Of a stretch of DNA of 38,849 nt, positions 1 to 8,153 are shown in pieces; within the stretch, counting starts at the first letter, position 1, and each line of letters starts with the position of its first letter. Source of the DNA: Polyangiaceae bacterium (GTDB lineage Bacteria > Myxococcota_A > Polyangia > Polyangiales > Polyangiaceae); contig JAICUB010000052.1 in NCBI GenBank assembly GCA_025936045.1, positions 1-38,849 of the forward strand, read 5' to 3'. Under the pieces are notes generated by a model, which worked only from the letters and a program-made list of their open reading frames with translations, did not search any database and had not been told where the DNA came from. The translations under genes were made by a program, and so were the position numbers.

Positions 1-324
1 CCGGTCGCGCGGGTCGTCTAACTCGTCGTCGTCACGCACGTCGTCGTCGTCACGCACGTCGTCGTCGTCACGCACGTCGTCGTCGTCACGCACGTCGTCG
101 TCGTCACGCACGTCGTCGTCGTCACGCACGTCGTCGTCGTCACGCACGTCGTCGTCGTCGTCACGCACGTCGTCGTCGTCACGCACGTCGTCGTCGCTTT
201 CGCCCGGCGCGCGCTTCGAGCCATCCGCGCCCTCTTCGGGCGTGCGGGCGCTCGGTTCGTCTTTCTCCGCGTCTTTTGGCGGCGCCGACTCGGGATTGAG
301 CGGTTCGTTCTTACTCGTGGCCAT
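1..324 (-). CDS. Asp-rich hexapeptide-repeat protein (partial, C-terminus off window)
   Basis: A minus-strand reading frame starts at the ATG at 324 and stays open to base 1, giving 108 codons without a stop. The N-terminus (MATSKNEPLNPESAPPKDAE) is charged and disordered. From about residue 45 it becomes a run of Val-Arg-Asp-Asp-Asp-Asp units encoded by a perfect 18-bp DNA repeat, then reads on as DELDDPRDR before the window ends. No signal peptide or membrane segment is seen. The ATG lies 66 bp from the divergent potassium-channel start, so the two probably share a promoter region. Function is unknown. The very acidic repeat would suit binding of cations or basic proteins, but that is inference. 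A competing minus frame over the same DNA reads Thr-Thr-Thr-Thr-Cys-Val and is judged a shadow. Confidence 0.6.
   Translation of the reverse strand, partial: MATSKNEPLNPESAPPKDAEKDEPSARTPEEGADGSKRAPGESDDDVRDDDDVRDDDDDVRDDDDVRDDDDVRDDDDVRDDDDVRDDDDVRDDDDVRDDDELDDPRDR
31..195. repeat. 18-bp tandem repeat, 9 copies
   Basis: The unit GTCACGCACGTCGTCGTC starts at 31, 49, 67, 85, 103, 121, 139, 160 and 178. All spacings are 18 bp except one of 21 bp, where an extra GTC (one more Asp codon) is inserted. Copies are essentially identical, which implies recent expansion by slippage or unequal crossover. The period and the indel keep the minus-strand frame, so the array encodes the acidic VRDDDD repeats. 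There are no unique spacers, so it is not a CRISPR array. Confidence 0.9.
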
Positions 325-390
325 GCTGGCGTCGCGCTCGACGCGAACTTCGCCGGTATAGCACCCTCGCCTCGTGGGCTTGCTTGTAGA

Positions 391-1305
391 ATGCCCACGA
401 TGTCCCGGCCGCGCGCCGCGAGTCCCCCGCGCTCTCTCGTGCGCCTGCGCACGCTCGGCCGCTCGCGCTCGCCGGTGGACGACCTCTACCACACCGTCCT
501 CACGCTGAAGTGGTGGCAGTTTTTTCTAGGCGTCGGCGCCGCGTTCGTCGTGGCGAACGCCTCGTTCGCGCTGGCGTACGCGCTGAGCCCCGGCTCCATC
601 GCCAACGCTCGTTCGGGCTCGTTCGAGGACGCCTTCTTCTTCAGCGTCCAAACCATGGCGACCATCGGGTACGGACAGATGGCGCCCGCCGCGCGTTTCG
701 GGCAGGTGCTCGTGACGCTCGAGGCCGTGATCGGCGTCTTGTCCTTCGCCTTGATCACGGGCGTGACGTTCTCGAGGTTTGCACGGCCGACCGCGCGCGT
801 GCTCTTCGCCGAGCGCGCCGTCATCGGCCCGCGCGACGGCGTGCCGCACCTGATGTTTCGCATGGCGAACTACCGCCACAACACCATCATCGAGGCCCAG
901 CTGCGCGTCATCCTGCTGCTCGAGGAGATCACGCTCGAGGGTCAGGTCATGCGGCGACCGTACGAGCTACCGCTCGTGCGCGAGCGCAATTCGACGTTCG
1001 TGCTCACGTGGACCGCCATGCACGCCGTCGACGAGAAGAGCCCATTTTTCGGCCCCGACGCCTTCGCGCGTCTCAAACGCCAAAAGGCCGAGATATTTCT
1101 GTCGCTGAGCGGCACCGACGAAACGTTCGCGCAGACGATCTACGCGCGGCGCGGCTACCTTCTCGACGACGTCGTAGAAGACGCCTATTTCGCGGACGTG
1201 CTCACGGTGCACGCGGACGGCACGCGCGTCATCGACTACGCGCGCTTCCACGACGTCGTTTCGGCCGCCGCGTGGCGCGAACGACACAAAAAAACCGCAG
1301 AATGA
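391..1305 (+). CDS. Inward-rectifier potassium channel (KirBac type)
   Basis: Predicted tetrameric K+ channel subunit of the inner membrane, 304 aa. A slide-helix region (DLYHTVLTLKWWQFF, about 31-45) leads into M1 (about 42-64), a pore loop with the selectivity filter TIGYG at 91-95, and M2 (about 106-129). The cytoplasmic Kir-type immunoglobulin-like domain fills 135-290, with recognisable Kir stretches near MFRMANYRHNTIIEAQLRV and TFVLTWTAMHAVDEKSPFFG. Length and order match bacterial KirBac proteins. The start may be the ATG at 391 or the one at 400. It is a single gene, divergent from the Asp-rich gene and convergent with the methyltransferase. No partner gene hints at its role; K+ flux or membrane-potential control is the family expectation. 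Confidence 0.9.
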   Translation: MPTMSRPRAASPPRSLVRLRTLGRSRSPVDDLYHTVLTLKWWQFFLGVGAAFVVANASFALAYALSPGSIANARSGSFEDAFFFSVQTMATIGYGQMAPAARFGQVLVTLEAVIGVLSFALITGVTFSRFARPTARVLFAERAVIGPRDGVPHLMFRMANYRHNTIIEAQLRVILLLEEITLEGQVMRRPYELPLVRERNSTFVLTWTAMHAVDEKSPFFGPDAFARLKRQKAEIFLSLSGTDETFAQTIYARRGYLLDDVVEDAYFADVLTVHADGTRVIDYARFHDVVSAAAWRERHKKTAE

Positions 1306-1391
1306 GCAACGCGGGAGCGCGCTGACTCTTTCCGACTCGTTATCCACGCTCGCTCGAGAGACACGTCGGAAGCGGTCCTCGGCGGCACTGC

Positions 1392-2297
1392 TCAGCCGCC
1401 CGCAGCGTCGGGACGCCGCCAGACGAGGCAGCGGAACTCGATCAGATTTCGCCGGATGGCCTGCTGCAGCGCATGACCTCCGCGCAAGCTGCGGAGCCAA
1501 TAGTTTCGCAGCGGCAGATGGCGAGTGACGGCGACGGTCAAGGCGATCACGTGATCGCGAGCTCGCCCGAGCTTGAGGCGATGGCTCAGGTCGATATTGC
1601 GCTCGAGCCGAAGGCCCGCCGCTTCTGCGAGCTCCAAAGCGCGTCCTACGGAGACGAGCGAATAAGCGACCCATCCGTCCCGCACATCGTCGATGCAGCG
1701 CTGGTCGCGCGGGGACAGCTCGCCGCAGCCCGCAGGTCCGAGAAAATCGTCGCAAACGACGAGCGCCCCACCCGGCGCCACGTGCGCCGCAGCCGATGCG
1801 AAATACGCCGCCGGATCCGGCCCATAGAGGAAGGCCTCGATGGAGAACACGACCGCCGCGGGCTGCACCGAGTCGGGCAAGGCAAGGTAGCTGCCCTCGA
1901 GGATCTCGATCTGCCCTTCGAGCCCGTGCGCCTTGACGTTCTCGCGAGCTCGGGCTGCTTGGACGCCGCTCAGCGTTACACCGGTTCCGCGAACTCCGCG
2001 CTCGCGCGCGAGATAGACGAGACTCGAGCCGAGCCCGCAGCCGAGATCGATGACGTCGATCGGAGCGACGAAGCCGTCACTCAATCGGGTCAGCTCGTCG
2101 AGCACGAGTCGATCGAGGGTTCGCAGCGGATCGGCGTCGACGGCGCCGGGCTCGGGACGGACCGCGCGGTGAATGGCGCCGATCTTGTGGCCCTCGCCGA
2201 AGCGGGCGAAGCGCGGCGTGTTTTGATCGTAGTAGCGTCGCACGTCTTCGAGCGCGCTGACGGCACCGTCCGTCATTGCCTGCCGACGTTCGAGCAT
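1392..2297 (-). CDS. SAM-dependent methyltransferase (class I, small-molecule type)
   Basis: A 301-aa Rossmann-fold methyltransferase. The SAM-binding motif I is VIDLGCGLGSS at 82-92. Post-motif regions include GVTLSGVQAARAREN at 106-120 and VVFSIEAFLYGPDPAAYF around 149-166. The N-terminal YYDQNTPRFARFG followed by an IHRAV segment resembles the cap of small-molecule methyltransferases acting on isoprenoids or similar lipophilic substrates, such as the geranyl-diphosphate 2-C-methyltransferase group, but the substrate cannot be fixed from sequence. An in-frame ATG at 2276 (MTDGAVSALED) is an alternative start. It is divergent from the Pro/Ala-rich gene at 2461, with a 163-bp gap in which I see no firm promoter. 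No biosynthetic cluster surrounds it. Confidence 0.8.
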   Translation of the reverse strand: MLERRQAMTDGAVSALEDVRRYYDQNTPRFARFGEGHKIGAIHRAVRPEPGAVDADPLRTLDRLVLDELTRLSDGFVAPIDVIDLGCGLGSSLVYLARERGVRGTGVTLSGVQAARARENVKAHGLEGQIEILEGSYLALPDSVQPAAVVFSIEAFLYGPDPAAYFASAAAHVAPGGALVVCDDFLGPAGCGELSPRDQRCIDDVRDGWVAYSLVSVGRALELAEAAGLRLERNIDLSHRLKLGRARDHVIALTVAVTRHLPLRNYWLRSLRGGHALQQAIRRNLIEFRCLVWRRPDAAGG

Positions 2298-2460
2298 GCC
2301 GCGCAGAGTATGGTGGGCGTGACGCGTCGGGTCACTCTGCTTCGCCTGGGCGCGAAAGTTATGCGGCTACGCTTCCTCGCTAGCGCAATTGCCGAGTGAA
2401 GGGCGATGAGGGTAGGCTCGGTGCCCTTTCGCCCATACCTCTCGCCCCGGATTTTTCGAC

Positions 2461-3504
2461 ATGGAAGCTTCCCAGTTGTCCGTCCCCCAGCCATTGCCGG
2501 AGGACGGTGAAGACGTGACGAGCTCGCTCGAGACCGCCGCCATCTTCAACGCGCAGGGTGATTTGCGCGAAGCCGCTCGCTGGGTACGTCGCGCGGCCGA
2601 GGCCGCGAGCGACGCCGGCGCCGACATGCGTGCGCTCGCGCTCGCGCGGGCAGTCGCCGACCTCAATACGGCGAGCATCGTTCCGCGAGCGCCCGCCGTC
2701 GCTGCTCCGGCGCCCGAGCCCCCCGCAGCACCCGAACCTCCCGTTGCTCCAGCCGAAGCGGAGCAGCCGCCTCCTTCGTCGGAGGAGCTCACTCCTCGGG
2801 TGAGCGCGCCGCCCCCGATCCAAGAGGCTCCGGCCGCAGCGGCAGACCATTATCCGCCGCCTCCGCCGCTGCCCCCGCTATCCCAGCAGTCCACATCGGC
2901 GCGCCAGGCGGCGGAGCTCGCGAACACGGCTCCCGCGCACAAAGCCCCGGCGGCGGCACCCTCGGCTCCGGCTTCCGCAGCGCCGACCGCGTCGTCACCC
3001 GCTCCGCGCATGCCTCCGCCCGTCGTGATCGCGCCAGCGCCGGCGCCAGCGCCGCCCCCACTCCCGGCCGCAGCAGCGGCGTCGACGGTTGCGTCGCCGC
3101 TCTCGTCCACCGTGCCGGGCATGCCTCCGTCGGCACCGGCGGCCGCTCAAATGCCGACACCGGCACCGACGCCGGGCCGCGTGTACACGCCGGCCGCCGT
3201 CATCGCCGCGGCGCCGATGGTTCCCGTCACCCCCGCGACGACCGCGGCCGCCCGCGCCAGCGCCGGGGAGCCGCCTGCCGTGGCACCGGAAGCGCCGACG
3301 GCGCCCGGTTTGATTCCGGCGTCCGCCACGCGCTCCACGGTGCCCGCGCTCTCGCACCAGGCGCTGCGTGCGAGCGTCGAGCCGACGAACGAGGCCGGCG
3401 TGTTTCGGCTGAAGCTTCTCGCCGCCAACGAGATGGCGTCACTCGCCGGTCAAGAAGCGCTCGTCGTGCTCTTGGATCCGAACGGCACCCTGCTCCGCGA
3501 CTGA
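2461..3504 (+). CDS. Pro/Ala-rich protein with helical N-terminal domain, unknown function
   Basis: A 347-aa protein in three parts. Residues 1-70 form an acidic start and amphipathic helices (LETAAIFNAQGDLREAARWV, then a second helix) that look like one or two TPR-like hairpins. Residues 75-295 are a long low-complexity Pro/Ala linker. The last 55 residues (from HQALRASVEPTNEAGVFRL) form a small folded tail ending LLDPNGTLLRD. No signal peptide or membrane span is seen, so it is probably cytoplasmic. It lies 62 bp upstream of enolase on the same strand and could be cotranscribed with it. The architecture of two small domains joined by a long flexible arm is common in myxobacteria. No named family is recognised. 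Confidence 0.7.
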   Translation: MEASQLSVPQPLPEDGEDVTSSLETAAIFNAQGDLREAARWVRRAAEAASDAGADMRALALARAVADLNTASIVPRAPAVAAPAPEPPAAPEPPVAPAEAEQPPPSSEELTPRVSAPPPIQEAPAAAADHYPPPPPLPPLSQQSTSARQAAELANTAPAHKAPAAAPSAPASAAPTASSPAPRMPPPVVIAPAPAPAPPPLPAAAAASTVASPLSSTVPGMPPSAPAAAQMPTPAPTPGRVYTPAAVIAAAPMVPVTPATTAAARASAGEPPAVAPEAPTAPGLIPASATRSTVPALSHQALRASVEPTNEAGVFRLKLLAANEMASLAGQEALVVLLDPNGTLLRD

Positions 3505-3566
3505 ACGTATTTTCCGCGTCGCGGCGCTTTGTCGCCAACGTCACTCGTCCATGGTATCGGGCGCGC

Positions 3567-4838
3567 ATGCCCGAGATCCTTCAAGTCAGTGCGCGTGAGA
3601 TTCTCGATTCGCGGGGCAACCCCACGATCGAGGCCGAAGTTCAGACGTCGAGCGGCTTCGGCCGCGGTGCCGTGCCGAGCGGCGCGTCCACCGGTGAGCA
3701 CGAAGCGTGCGAGCTTCGCGACGGTGACAAGGCGCGTTACCTCGGCAAGGGCGTGCAGAAGGCGGTCGCCAACGTCAACGACAAGCTCGGGCCCGCCGTC
3801 GTCGGCATGAGCGCCCTCGATCAGGCCGCGATCGATCAGCGGTTGATCGAGACCGACGGCAGCCCCAACAAGAGCAAGCTCGGTGCGAACGCCGTGCTCG
3901 CGATCTCGATGGCCGTTGCGCGTGCGGCGGCCGACGTCGTCGGGCTGCCGCTCTGGCGCTATCTCGGCGGCGCGCAGGCGCGCGTTTTGCCGACTCCGCT
4001 CATGAACATCGTGAACGGCGGCGCGCACGCCGACAGCGGGCTCGAAGTGCAGGAGTTCATGATCGTCCCGCACGGTCTACCGACGTTCGCGGAAGCCCTT
4101 CGCGCCGGTACCGAGGTGTTCCACACGCTGAAGAAGCAGCTCGCGAAGGACGGACTCACGACCTCCGTCGGTGACGAAGGCGGCTTCGCCCCGCGCCTCG
4201 CGTCGAACGAGGACGCGATCAAGCGCGTGATGCAGGCCATCACGGACGCCGGCTACGACCCGAAGAAGCAGGTCTCGATCGCGCTCGATTGCGCGGCGAG
4301 CGAGTTCTACAAGGACGGCAAGTACACCTTCGACAAGAAGGCGCGGACGGCTGCCGAGCTCGCCGACATCTACGCGGACCTCGCCAAGAGGTACCCGATC
4401 GTGAGCATCGAGGACGGCTTCGCCGAGGACGATTGGGACGGCTGGAAGCTCATCACGGAGAAGCTCGGGTCGAGCATCCAGCTCGTCGGCGACGACCTGT
4501 TCGTCACCAACAAGACGCGCCTCGCCCGCGGCATCGAGGGCAAGTACGCGAACAGCATCCTCATCAAGCTGAACCAGATCGGCACGCTCACCGAGACACT
4601 CGACACGATTCGTCTCGCGACGACGGCCGGCTACACCTCGATCATCTCGCACCGGTCGGGCGAAACCGAGGACGCCTTCATCGCGGATCTGGCGGTCGCG
4701 ACGAACGCCGGCCAAATCAAGACGGGCAGCTTGAGCCGCAGCGACCGTATCGCGAAGTACAACCAGCTCCTCCGTATCGCCGAAGAGCTCGACGAAGCGC
4801 AGGTCTACTCGGGCAGCACGCCGTTCACGCGCCGCTGA
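3567..4838 (+). CDS. eno: Enolase (phosphopyruvate hydratase)
   Basis: Interconverts 2-phosphoglycerate and phosphoenolpyruvate in glycolysis and gluconeogenesis. At 423 aa it has normal family length. The N-terminal SAREILDSRGNPTIEAEV and substrate loop (PSGASTGEHEA, 37-47) are present. Catalytic residues are in place: Glu204 in GDEGGF, Mg2+ ligands Asp241, Glu282 (SIEDG) and Asp309 (GDDLFVTN), Lys334 in ILIKLNQIGT, and the signature SHRSGETED at 361-369. The start is the ATG giving MPEILQVSARE. A strong hairpin (4869-4918) follows the stop, so transcription probably ends here. Housekeeping gene. Confidence 0.98.
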   Translation: MPEILQVSAREILDSRGNPTIEAEVQTSSGFGRGAVPSGASTGEHEACELRDGDKARYLGKGVQKAVANVNDKLGPAVVGMSALDQAAIDQRLIETDGSPNKSKLGANAVLAISMAVARAAADVVGLPLWRYLGGAQARVLPTPLMNIVNGGAHADSGLEVQEFMIVPHGLPTFAEALRAGTEVFHTLKKQLAKDGLTTSVGDEGGFAPRLASNEDAIKRVMQAITDAGYDPKKQVSIALDCAASEFYKDGKYTFDKKARTAAELADIYADLAKRYPIVSIEDGFAEDDWDGWKLITEKLGSSIQLVGDDLFVTNKTRLARGIEGKYANSILIKLNQIGTLTETLDTIRLATTAGYTSIISHRSGETEDAFIADLAVATNAGQIKTGSLSRSDRIAKYNQLLRIAEELDEAQVYSGSTPFTRR

Positions 4839-4868
4839 GCGGCCGAGCCCCTCGTTTCGACGTAGTCA

Positions 4869-4918
4869 CGCCCGTCGATTTCGCGTTCGCTCCTTGTCGA
4901 ACGCGAAGTTGGCGGGCG
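4869..4918. terminator. Hairpin between convergent enolase and lipoprotein genes
   Basis: A perfect 10-bp inverted repeat, TTCGCGTTCG (4880-4889) and CGAACGCGAA (4898-4907), has an 8-nt loop. It is nested inside an outer 6-bp pair, CGCCCG (4869-4874) and CGGGCG (4913-4918), and followed by TTT. It sits in the 96-bp gap between two genes facing each other, so it may serve as a bidirectional terminator. The stem sequence TTCGCGTTCG appears a third time at 4920-4929. Confidence 0.7.
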
Positions 4919-4934
4919 TTTCGCGTTCGAGCCC

Positions 4935-5858
4935 TCACTTCTGCGTTTGGGCTTCGGCTCGCTTGGCAATCTCGTCTTCGAGCGCCTTGAGCGCGTCTTC
5001 GTAGGCCTTTTGCGCGGCCTGCGTGCGCTTGTCCATGTCTTGCGAGAGCTTCTTCGCGTCCGCGATCTCGGCGTCGAGCGCCGCGAGCGCGTTGGAAGCG
5101 GCGGCGCTGCGCTTGTCGGCGGTGACTTTCGCGCCCTTCGAGGCGCGCGGATCGTCGAGCACGACTTTGGCCTGCTCCTGATCGCGCTCGAGCGTCTTCT
5201 TCACCGCGCCCGCGTCGTTGAGCGAAGCGTCGAGGTTCCGCTTCGTCTGCGGCATACGGACGTGCACGATGTAGCTCGCGAGCGCGATCTGGTCCGACTG
5301 CTTGGTGAGCTTGTCGAGGTTCTGCTTGCCGAGCGCGTCCTGGTTGTCTTCAATCACGCGCGTGGCCGCGTCGTGCGAGCGTACCGTTTCGTCGAGCTCC
5401 TGATCGATCGCGCGGTCCATCGCGCCGACGGCCGTGCCCGCGAGCTCCGAGTGCTCGGTGTCGCAATTTTTCTGCTTGGCCGCGTAGTCGACCGAGCCTG
5501 CCACTTTTTGATGAATCGGGTCCTTCGCTGCCGTGTAGAAGGCGCGCACTTGCTCGGCCTCCCCCATGCCGGCCGCCAGATCGGCGCTCTTTCCAGCCAG
5601 ATCGGCCGCCTTCACCACCTCGAGCACGGCCGGCCACGACGGGGGTTTGTCGAGCTGGTCGGGGAACTTCGCGAAGCCGGTCGTCAGCGTCTGCGACTGT
5701 TGGTCGTCGGTGAGGTACGCGTTCTGCGTCGTACCGAGCTCGGCGGGGTAGCGCTCCGCATACGCCGGTTGATCGGCGGCGGACGCGTACAGCGCGGGCT
5801 GCGGACGCGTACAGCCCACGAGCACGACGGCGAAGGACGCGAGCCTGATGGATGTCAT
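4935..5858 (-). CDS. Predicted coiled-coil lipoprotein, unknown function
   Basis: The ATG at 5858 gives MTSIRLASFAVVLVGC, a short signal peptide with a lipobox (LVGC) and lipidated Cys16. This supports it over the upstream start at 5930. The mature protein (about 290 aa) is mostly helical. After a Tyr/Ala/Asp-rich segment, residues from about 110 onward are charged heptad-like helices (KKTLERDQEQAKVV, ALAALDAEIADAKKLSQDMD), ending in a Lys/Glu/Ala-rich coiled coil. It contains one other Cys, in KQKNCDTEHSELAG. It probably sits on the periplasmic face of the inner or outer membrane. No family is recognised. It is convergent with enolase and divergent from the DUF362 gene. Confidence 0.75.
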   Translation of the reverse strand: MTSIRLASFAVVLVGCTRPQPALYASAADQPAYAERYPAELGTTQNAYLTDDQQSQTLTTGFAKFPDQLDKPPSWPAVLEVVKAADLAGKSADLAAGMGEAEQVRAFYTAAKDPIHQKVAGSVDYAAKQKNCDTEHSELAGTAVGAMDRAIDQELDETVRSHDAATRVIEDNQDALGKQNLDKLTKQSDQIALASYIVHVRMPQTKRNLDASLNDAGAVKKTLERDQEQAKVVLDDPRASKGAKVTADKRSAAASNALAALDAEIADAKKLSQDMDKRTQAAQKAYEDALKALEDEIAKRAEAQTQK

Positions 5859-6078
5859 GGGCCGAGACTCTCGTCGGCTCGTCACGACGCCGTCAAGCCG
5901 GCACGCGGACGAAAGGACGATCCCGACCACGAAATCCGCGCAATTTAGCGCAAAAACCGGCCCTGTACGCCCTCGGCCGCGGAGGTCCGAGCACCTCCGT
6001 GAAGGTCGCGTGGAGAAGCCATGGAATTCGAAGGAGCGCCTTGCTCGCAGGCCGGCACGCCGTTACGTTCCAAGCGTC

Positions 6079-7224
6079 ATGGGCAAGTCGAAGGTCGCAG
6101 TTCTGAAAGTCAAACCCGCCACCATCCTCTCGGACATCGAGCGGCTCTGCGAGCTCGCGGGCATGAGCGCCGCGCTCGACAAGGGCGCGACGACCATCCT
6201 CAAGGACAACATCTCCTGGCACTACCCGTTCCCGGGAGCGAACTCGACGCCGTGGCAAATCGAGGGGACGATCCAAGCGCTCCGCACGAGCGGCTACCAG
6301 GACATCTCGTGCGTGCAGAACAAGACCGTCGTCACGAACGCCTTCAAGGGCGAGGACCTCAATCACTACCTGCCGCTCTTCAAGCGCTACGACATCCCGG
6401 TCCTCTACAACTTCAAGCCCGAGGACATGAAGTGGATCGACTACCGCCCGAAGGCGCGCCTCCACGTCCTCCACAAGATCTTCCCTGAAGGCGTCTTCAT
6501 CCCCGATTACTTCTTCGGCAAGAACATCGTCCACCTGCCGACCGTGAAGTGTCACATCTACACGACCACGACCGGCGCGATGAAGAACGCGTTCGGCGGC
6601 TTGCTCAACACGAAGCGCCACTACACCCACTCGTGGATCCATCGGACGCTCGTCGATCTCCTCGCGATTCAGAAGGAGATCCACGCCGGCCTCTTCGCCG
6701 TGATGGACGGCACGACGTGCGGTAACGGCCCGGGACCGCGCACGATGTTCCCCGTGATCAAGGACTACATGCTCGCGAGCCAGGACCAGGTCGCGATCGA
6801 CGCGGTGGCCGCGAAAATGATGGGCTTCGACCCATTGAGCCTCGAATACATCAACGTCGCGCACGAGGACGGACTCGGCGTGGGCGACCCGCGTGACATC
6901 GAGATCGTCGGCGCCGACATCTCGAACGAGAGCTGGGGCTTCAGCGTCGGCGACAACGCGGCGAGCAAGGTCGGCGACTTCATGTGGTTCGGGCCGCTGA
7001 AGGGCATTCAGAAGCTCTTTTTCCACACCCCGCTCGTGAACGCGTTCGTGTTCGGGAGCGAATTTTATCACGACTATTACCGCTGGCCGCGCAAGGATCA
7101 GCAGGTGTTCCAGGATTGGCAGCGTACGACGCAGTGGGGCCGGCTCTTCGAGGCCTACGGCAACGGCGAGAGCGATCGCACGACCCGCTCGGCGCCGATG
7201 GCGTCGGCGTCGCCGGGTGAGTGA
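6079..7224 (+). CDS. DUF362 family protein
   Basis: The ATG at 6079 (MGKSKVAVLKVKPATILSDI) gives 381 aa; the frame is open further upstream but without coding character. The sequence matches the DUF362 pattern: an N-terminal region with LDKGATTILKDNISWHYPFPGANSTPW, a central NIVHLPTVKCHIYTTTTGAMKN in which Cys and Lys/His residues recur in the family, and DYMLASQDQVAIDAVAAKMMGFDPLSLEYI near residue 240-265. It lacks the C-terminal 2[4Fe-4S] ferredoxin domain that some members carry. DUF362 proteins are of uncertain function, sometimes linked to iron-sulfur or redox enzymes. The stop lies 11 bp from the convergent NAD kinase stop. The 220-bp upstream gap (5859-6078) shows no clear regulatory site. 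Confidence 0.85.
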   Translation: MGKSKVAVLKVKPATILSDIERLCELAGMSAALDKGATTILKDNISWHYPFPGANSTPWQIEGTIQALRTSGYQDISCVQNKTVVTNAFKGEDLNHYLPLFKRYDIPVLYNFKPEDMKWIDYRPKARLHVLHKIFPEGVFIPDYFFGKNIVHLPTVKCHIYTTTTGAMKNAFGGLLNTKRHYTHSWIHRTLVDLLAIQKEIHAGLFAVMDGTTCGNGPGPRTMFPVIKDYMLASQDQVAIDAVAAKMMGFDPLSLEYINVAHEDGLGVGDPRDIEIVGADISNESWGFSVGDNAASKVGDFMWFGPLKGIQKLFFHTPLVNAFVFGSEFYHDYYRWPRKDQQVFQDWQRTTQWGRLFEAYGNGESDRTTRSAPMASASPGE

Positions 7225-7235
7225 CCGCGGGAGCT

Positions 7236-8153
7236 CTAGCGCCGCCGGCCGAGGCCGAGGACGACGAGCGGCTCGTCCGACGCGAAGAAGGAGACCTTGT
7301 CGCCGAGGCGTACGGGCACGTAGCGGTACGGTCCGTCGAAGAACAGTGCGGCGTCATCCATCTTGCTCTCGACTTCGACTTCGTCGCCGTTCTCGATGAG
7401 GAGCTTCGCGAGGCGGCACGGGCGCCCCGACGGCGTGTACGGTTCGCGCACGACGAGCTGAAGCGTGCGTGAAGTCAGCGGCAAAACGCGCCCGCCCGCC
7501 GACCGCTGCGCCGCGGTCGAACCCGCCGCAGGCCCGATCCAGATGCCGCTCGAGCGCTGCTCCTCCACGCTTTTTTTGTGCGTGAGGAGGTACCGCGAGG
7601 TTGCCGCGGGCGAGGCGTGACAGAAGAGCGCTTCGTTCAGCACGTGCTTGGAGCGCAAGCGTCCGTTCACCGCCACCGACATGCGCGTGAGCTCGACGCT
7701 CGCGAGCCGCCTCTCGAGGGCCCGCTCCAGCATGCCGCGAAAGGTGCGGCGCTGCGCCGAGCAGAAGAAGCCGACGCTGTGCTTCGGTGAGCTGTTCACG
7801 CCGAGCACGGGCGTCGTCACCACGCTGTGCGACGCCGCGAGCAACGTGCCGTCACCGCCGACCGCGACGACGAGCGCCGCGCCGGACGAGTCGAACGCCG
7901 CGTGTGCGCGCTCGACGAGCATCACCTGCGTGCCGGTGCGCTCGAGCACGGTGAGCACCGTTTCGAGCGTCTCCATGTGCTCGCGGTGCGAGGTCGTCCA
8001 ATTTTTCACGGCCGGATCACGCCGCCGCAGCAGGGCTTTGGCGCGCGGATCGCGCTCGTCGACGATGAAGCGGCTGTAGGCAGTGCGCTTGGCGACCACC
8101 ACGACGCGCGGTCCCGCGCCGCCGCTCGGTGCGCGGCGCGTGCGTTCGCTCAC
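7236..8153 (-). CDS. NAD kinase (NADK3-like subgroup)
   Basis: Phosphorylates NAD(H) to NADP(H). The GTG at 8153 overlaps the Nudix stop codon as GTGA, which fixes the start and gives 305 aa (VSERTRRAPSGGAGPRVVVV). The diagnostic GGDGT motif is at 99-103 within VVAVGGDGTLLAASH. The second NE motif is in VLNEALF at 171-177. The conserved Gly-rich loop reads SSGIWIGPAAGSTAAQRSAG (201-220). That AAGSTAA form, instead of the bacterial TPTGSTAY, resembles the plant/eukaryote NADK3 (NADH kinase) group, so NADH preference is possible. It is cotranscribed behind the Nudix hydrolase and convergent with the DUF362 gene. Confidence 0.92.
   Translation of the reverse strand: MSERTRRAPSGGAGPRVVVVAKRTAYSRFIVDERDPRAKALLRRRDPAVKNWTTSHREHMETLETVLTVLERTGTQVMLVERAHAAFDSSGAALVVAVGGDGTLLAASHSVVTTPVLGVNSSPKHSVGFFCSAQRRTFRGMLERALERRLASVELTRMSVAVNGRLRSKHVLNEALFCHASPAATSRYLLTHKKSVEEQRSSGIWIGPAAGSTAAQRSAGGRVLPLTSRTLQLVVREPYTPSGRPCRLAKLLIENGDEVEVESKMDDAALFFDGPYRYVPVRLGDKVSFFASDEPLVVLGLGRRR

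Noticed and set aside
31..195. Possible CRISPR array
   Set aside because: Units are contiguous without unique spacers and preserve a reading frame.
18..452. Minus-strand frame with Thr-Thr-Thr-Thr-Cys-Val repeats
   Set aside because: It runs into the potassium-channel gene and its N-terminal part is Arg-rich shadow. The alternative minus frame starting at 324 gives a more plausible protein and its own start.
1330..1371. TTCCGAC...GTCGGAA inverted repeat after the potassium-channel gene
   Set aside because: The stem is 7 bp with a 28-nt loop and no T-run, too weak to call a terminator.
1473..2399. Long plus-strand frame opposite the methyltransferase
   Set aside because: The minus strand carries a clear SAM motif; the plus frame is Arg/Glu-rich antisense shadow of high-GC coding DNA.
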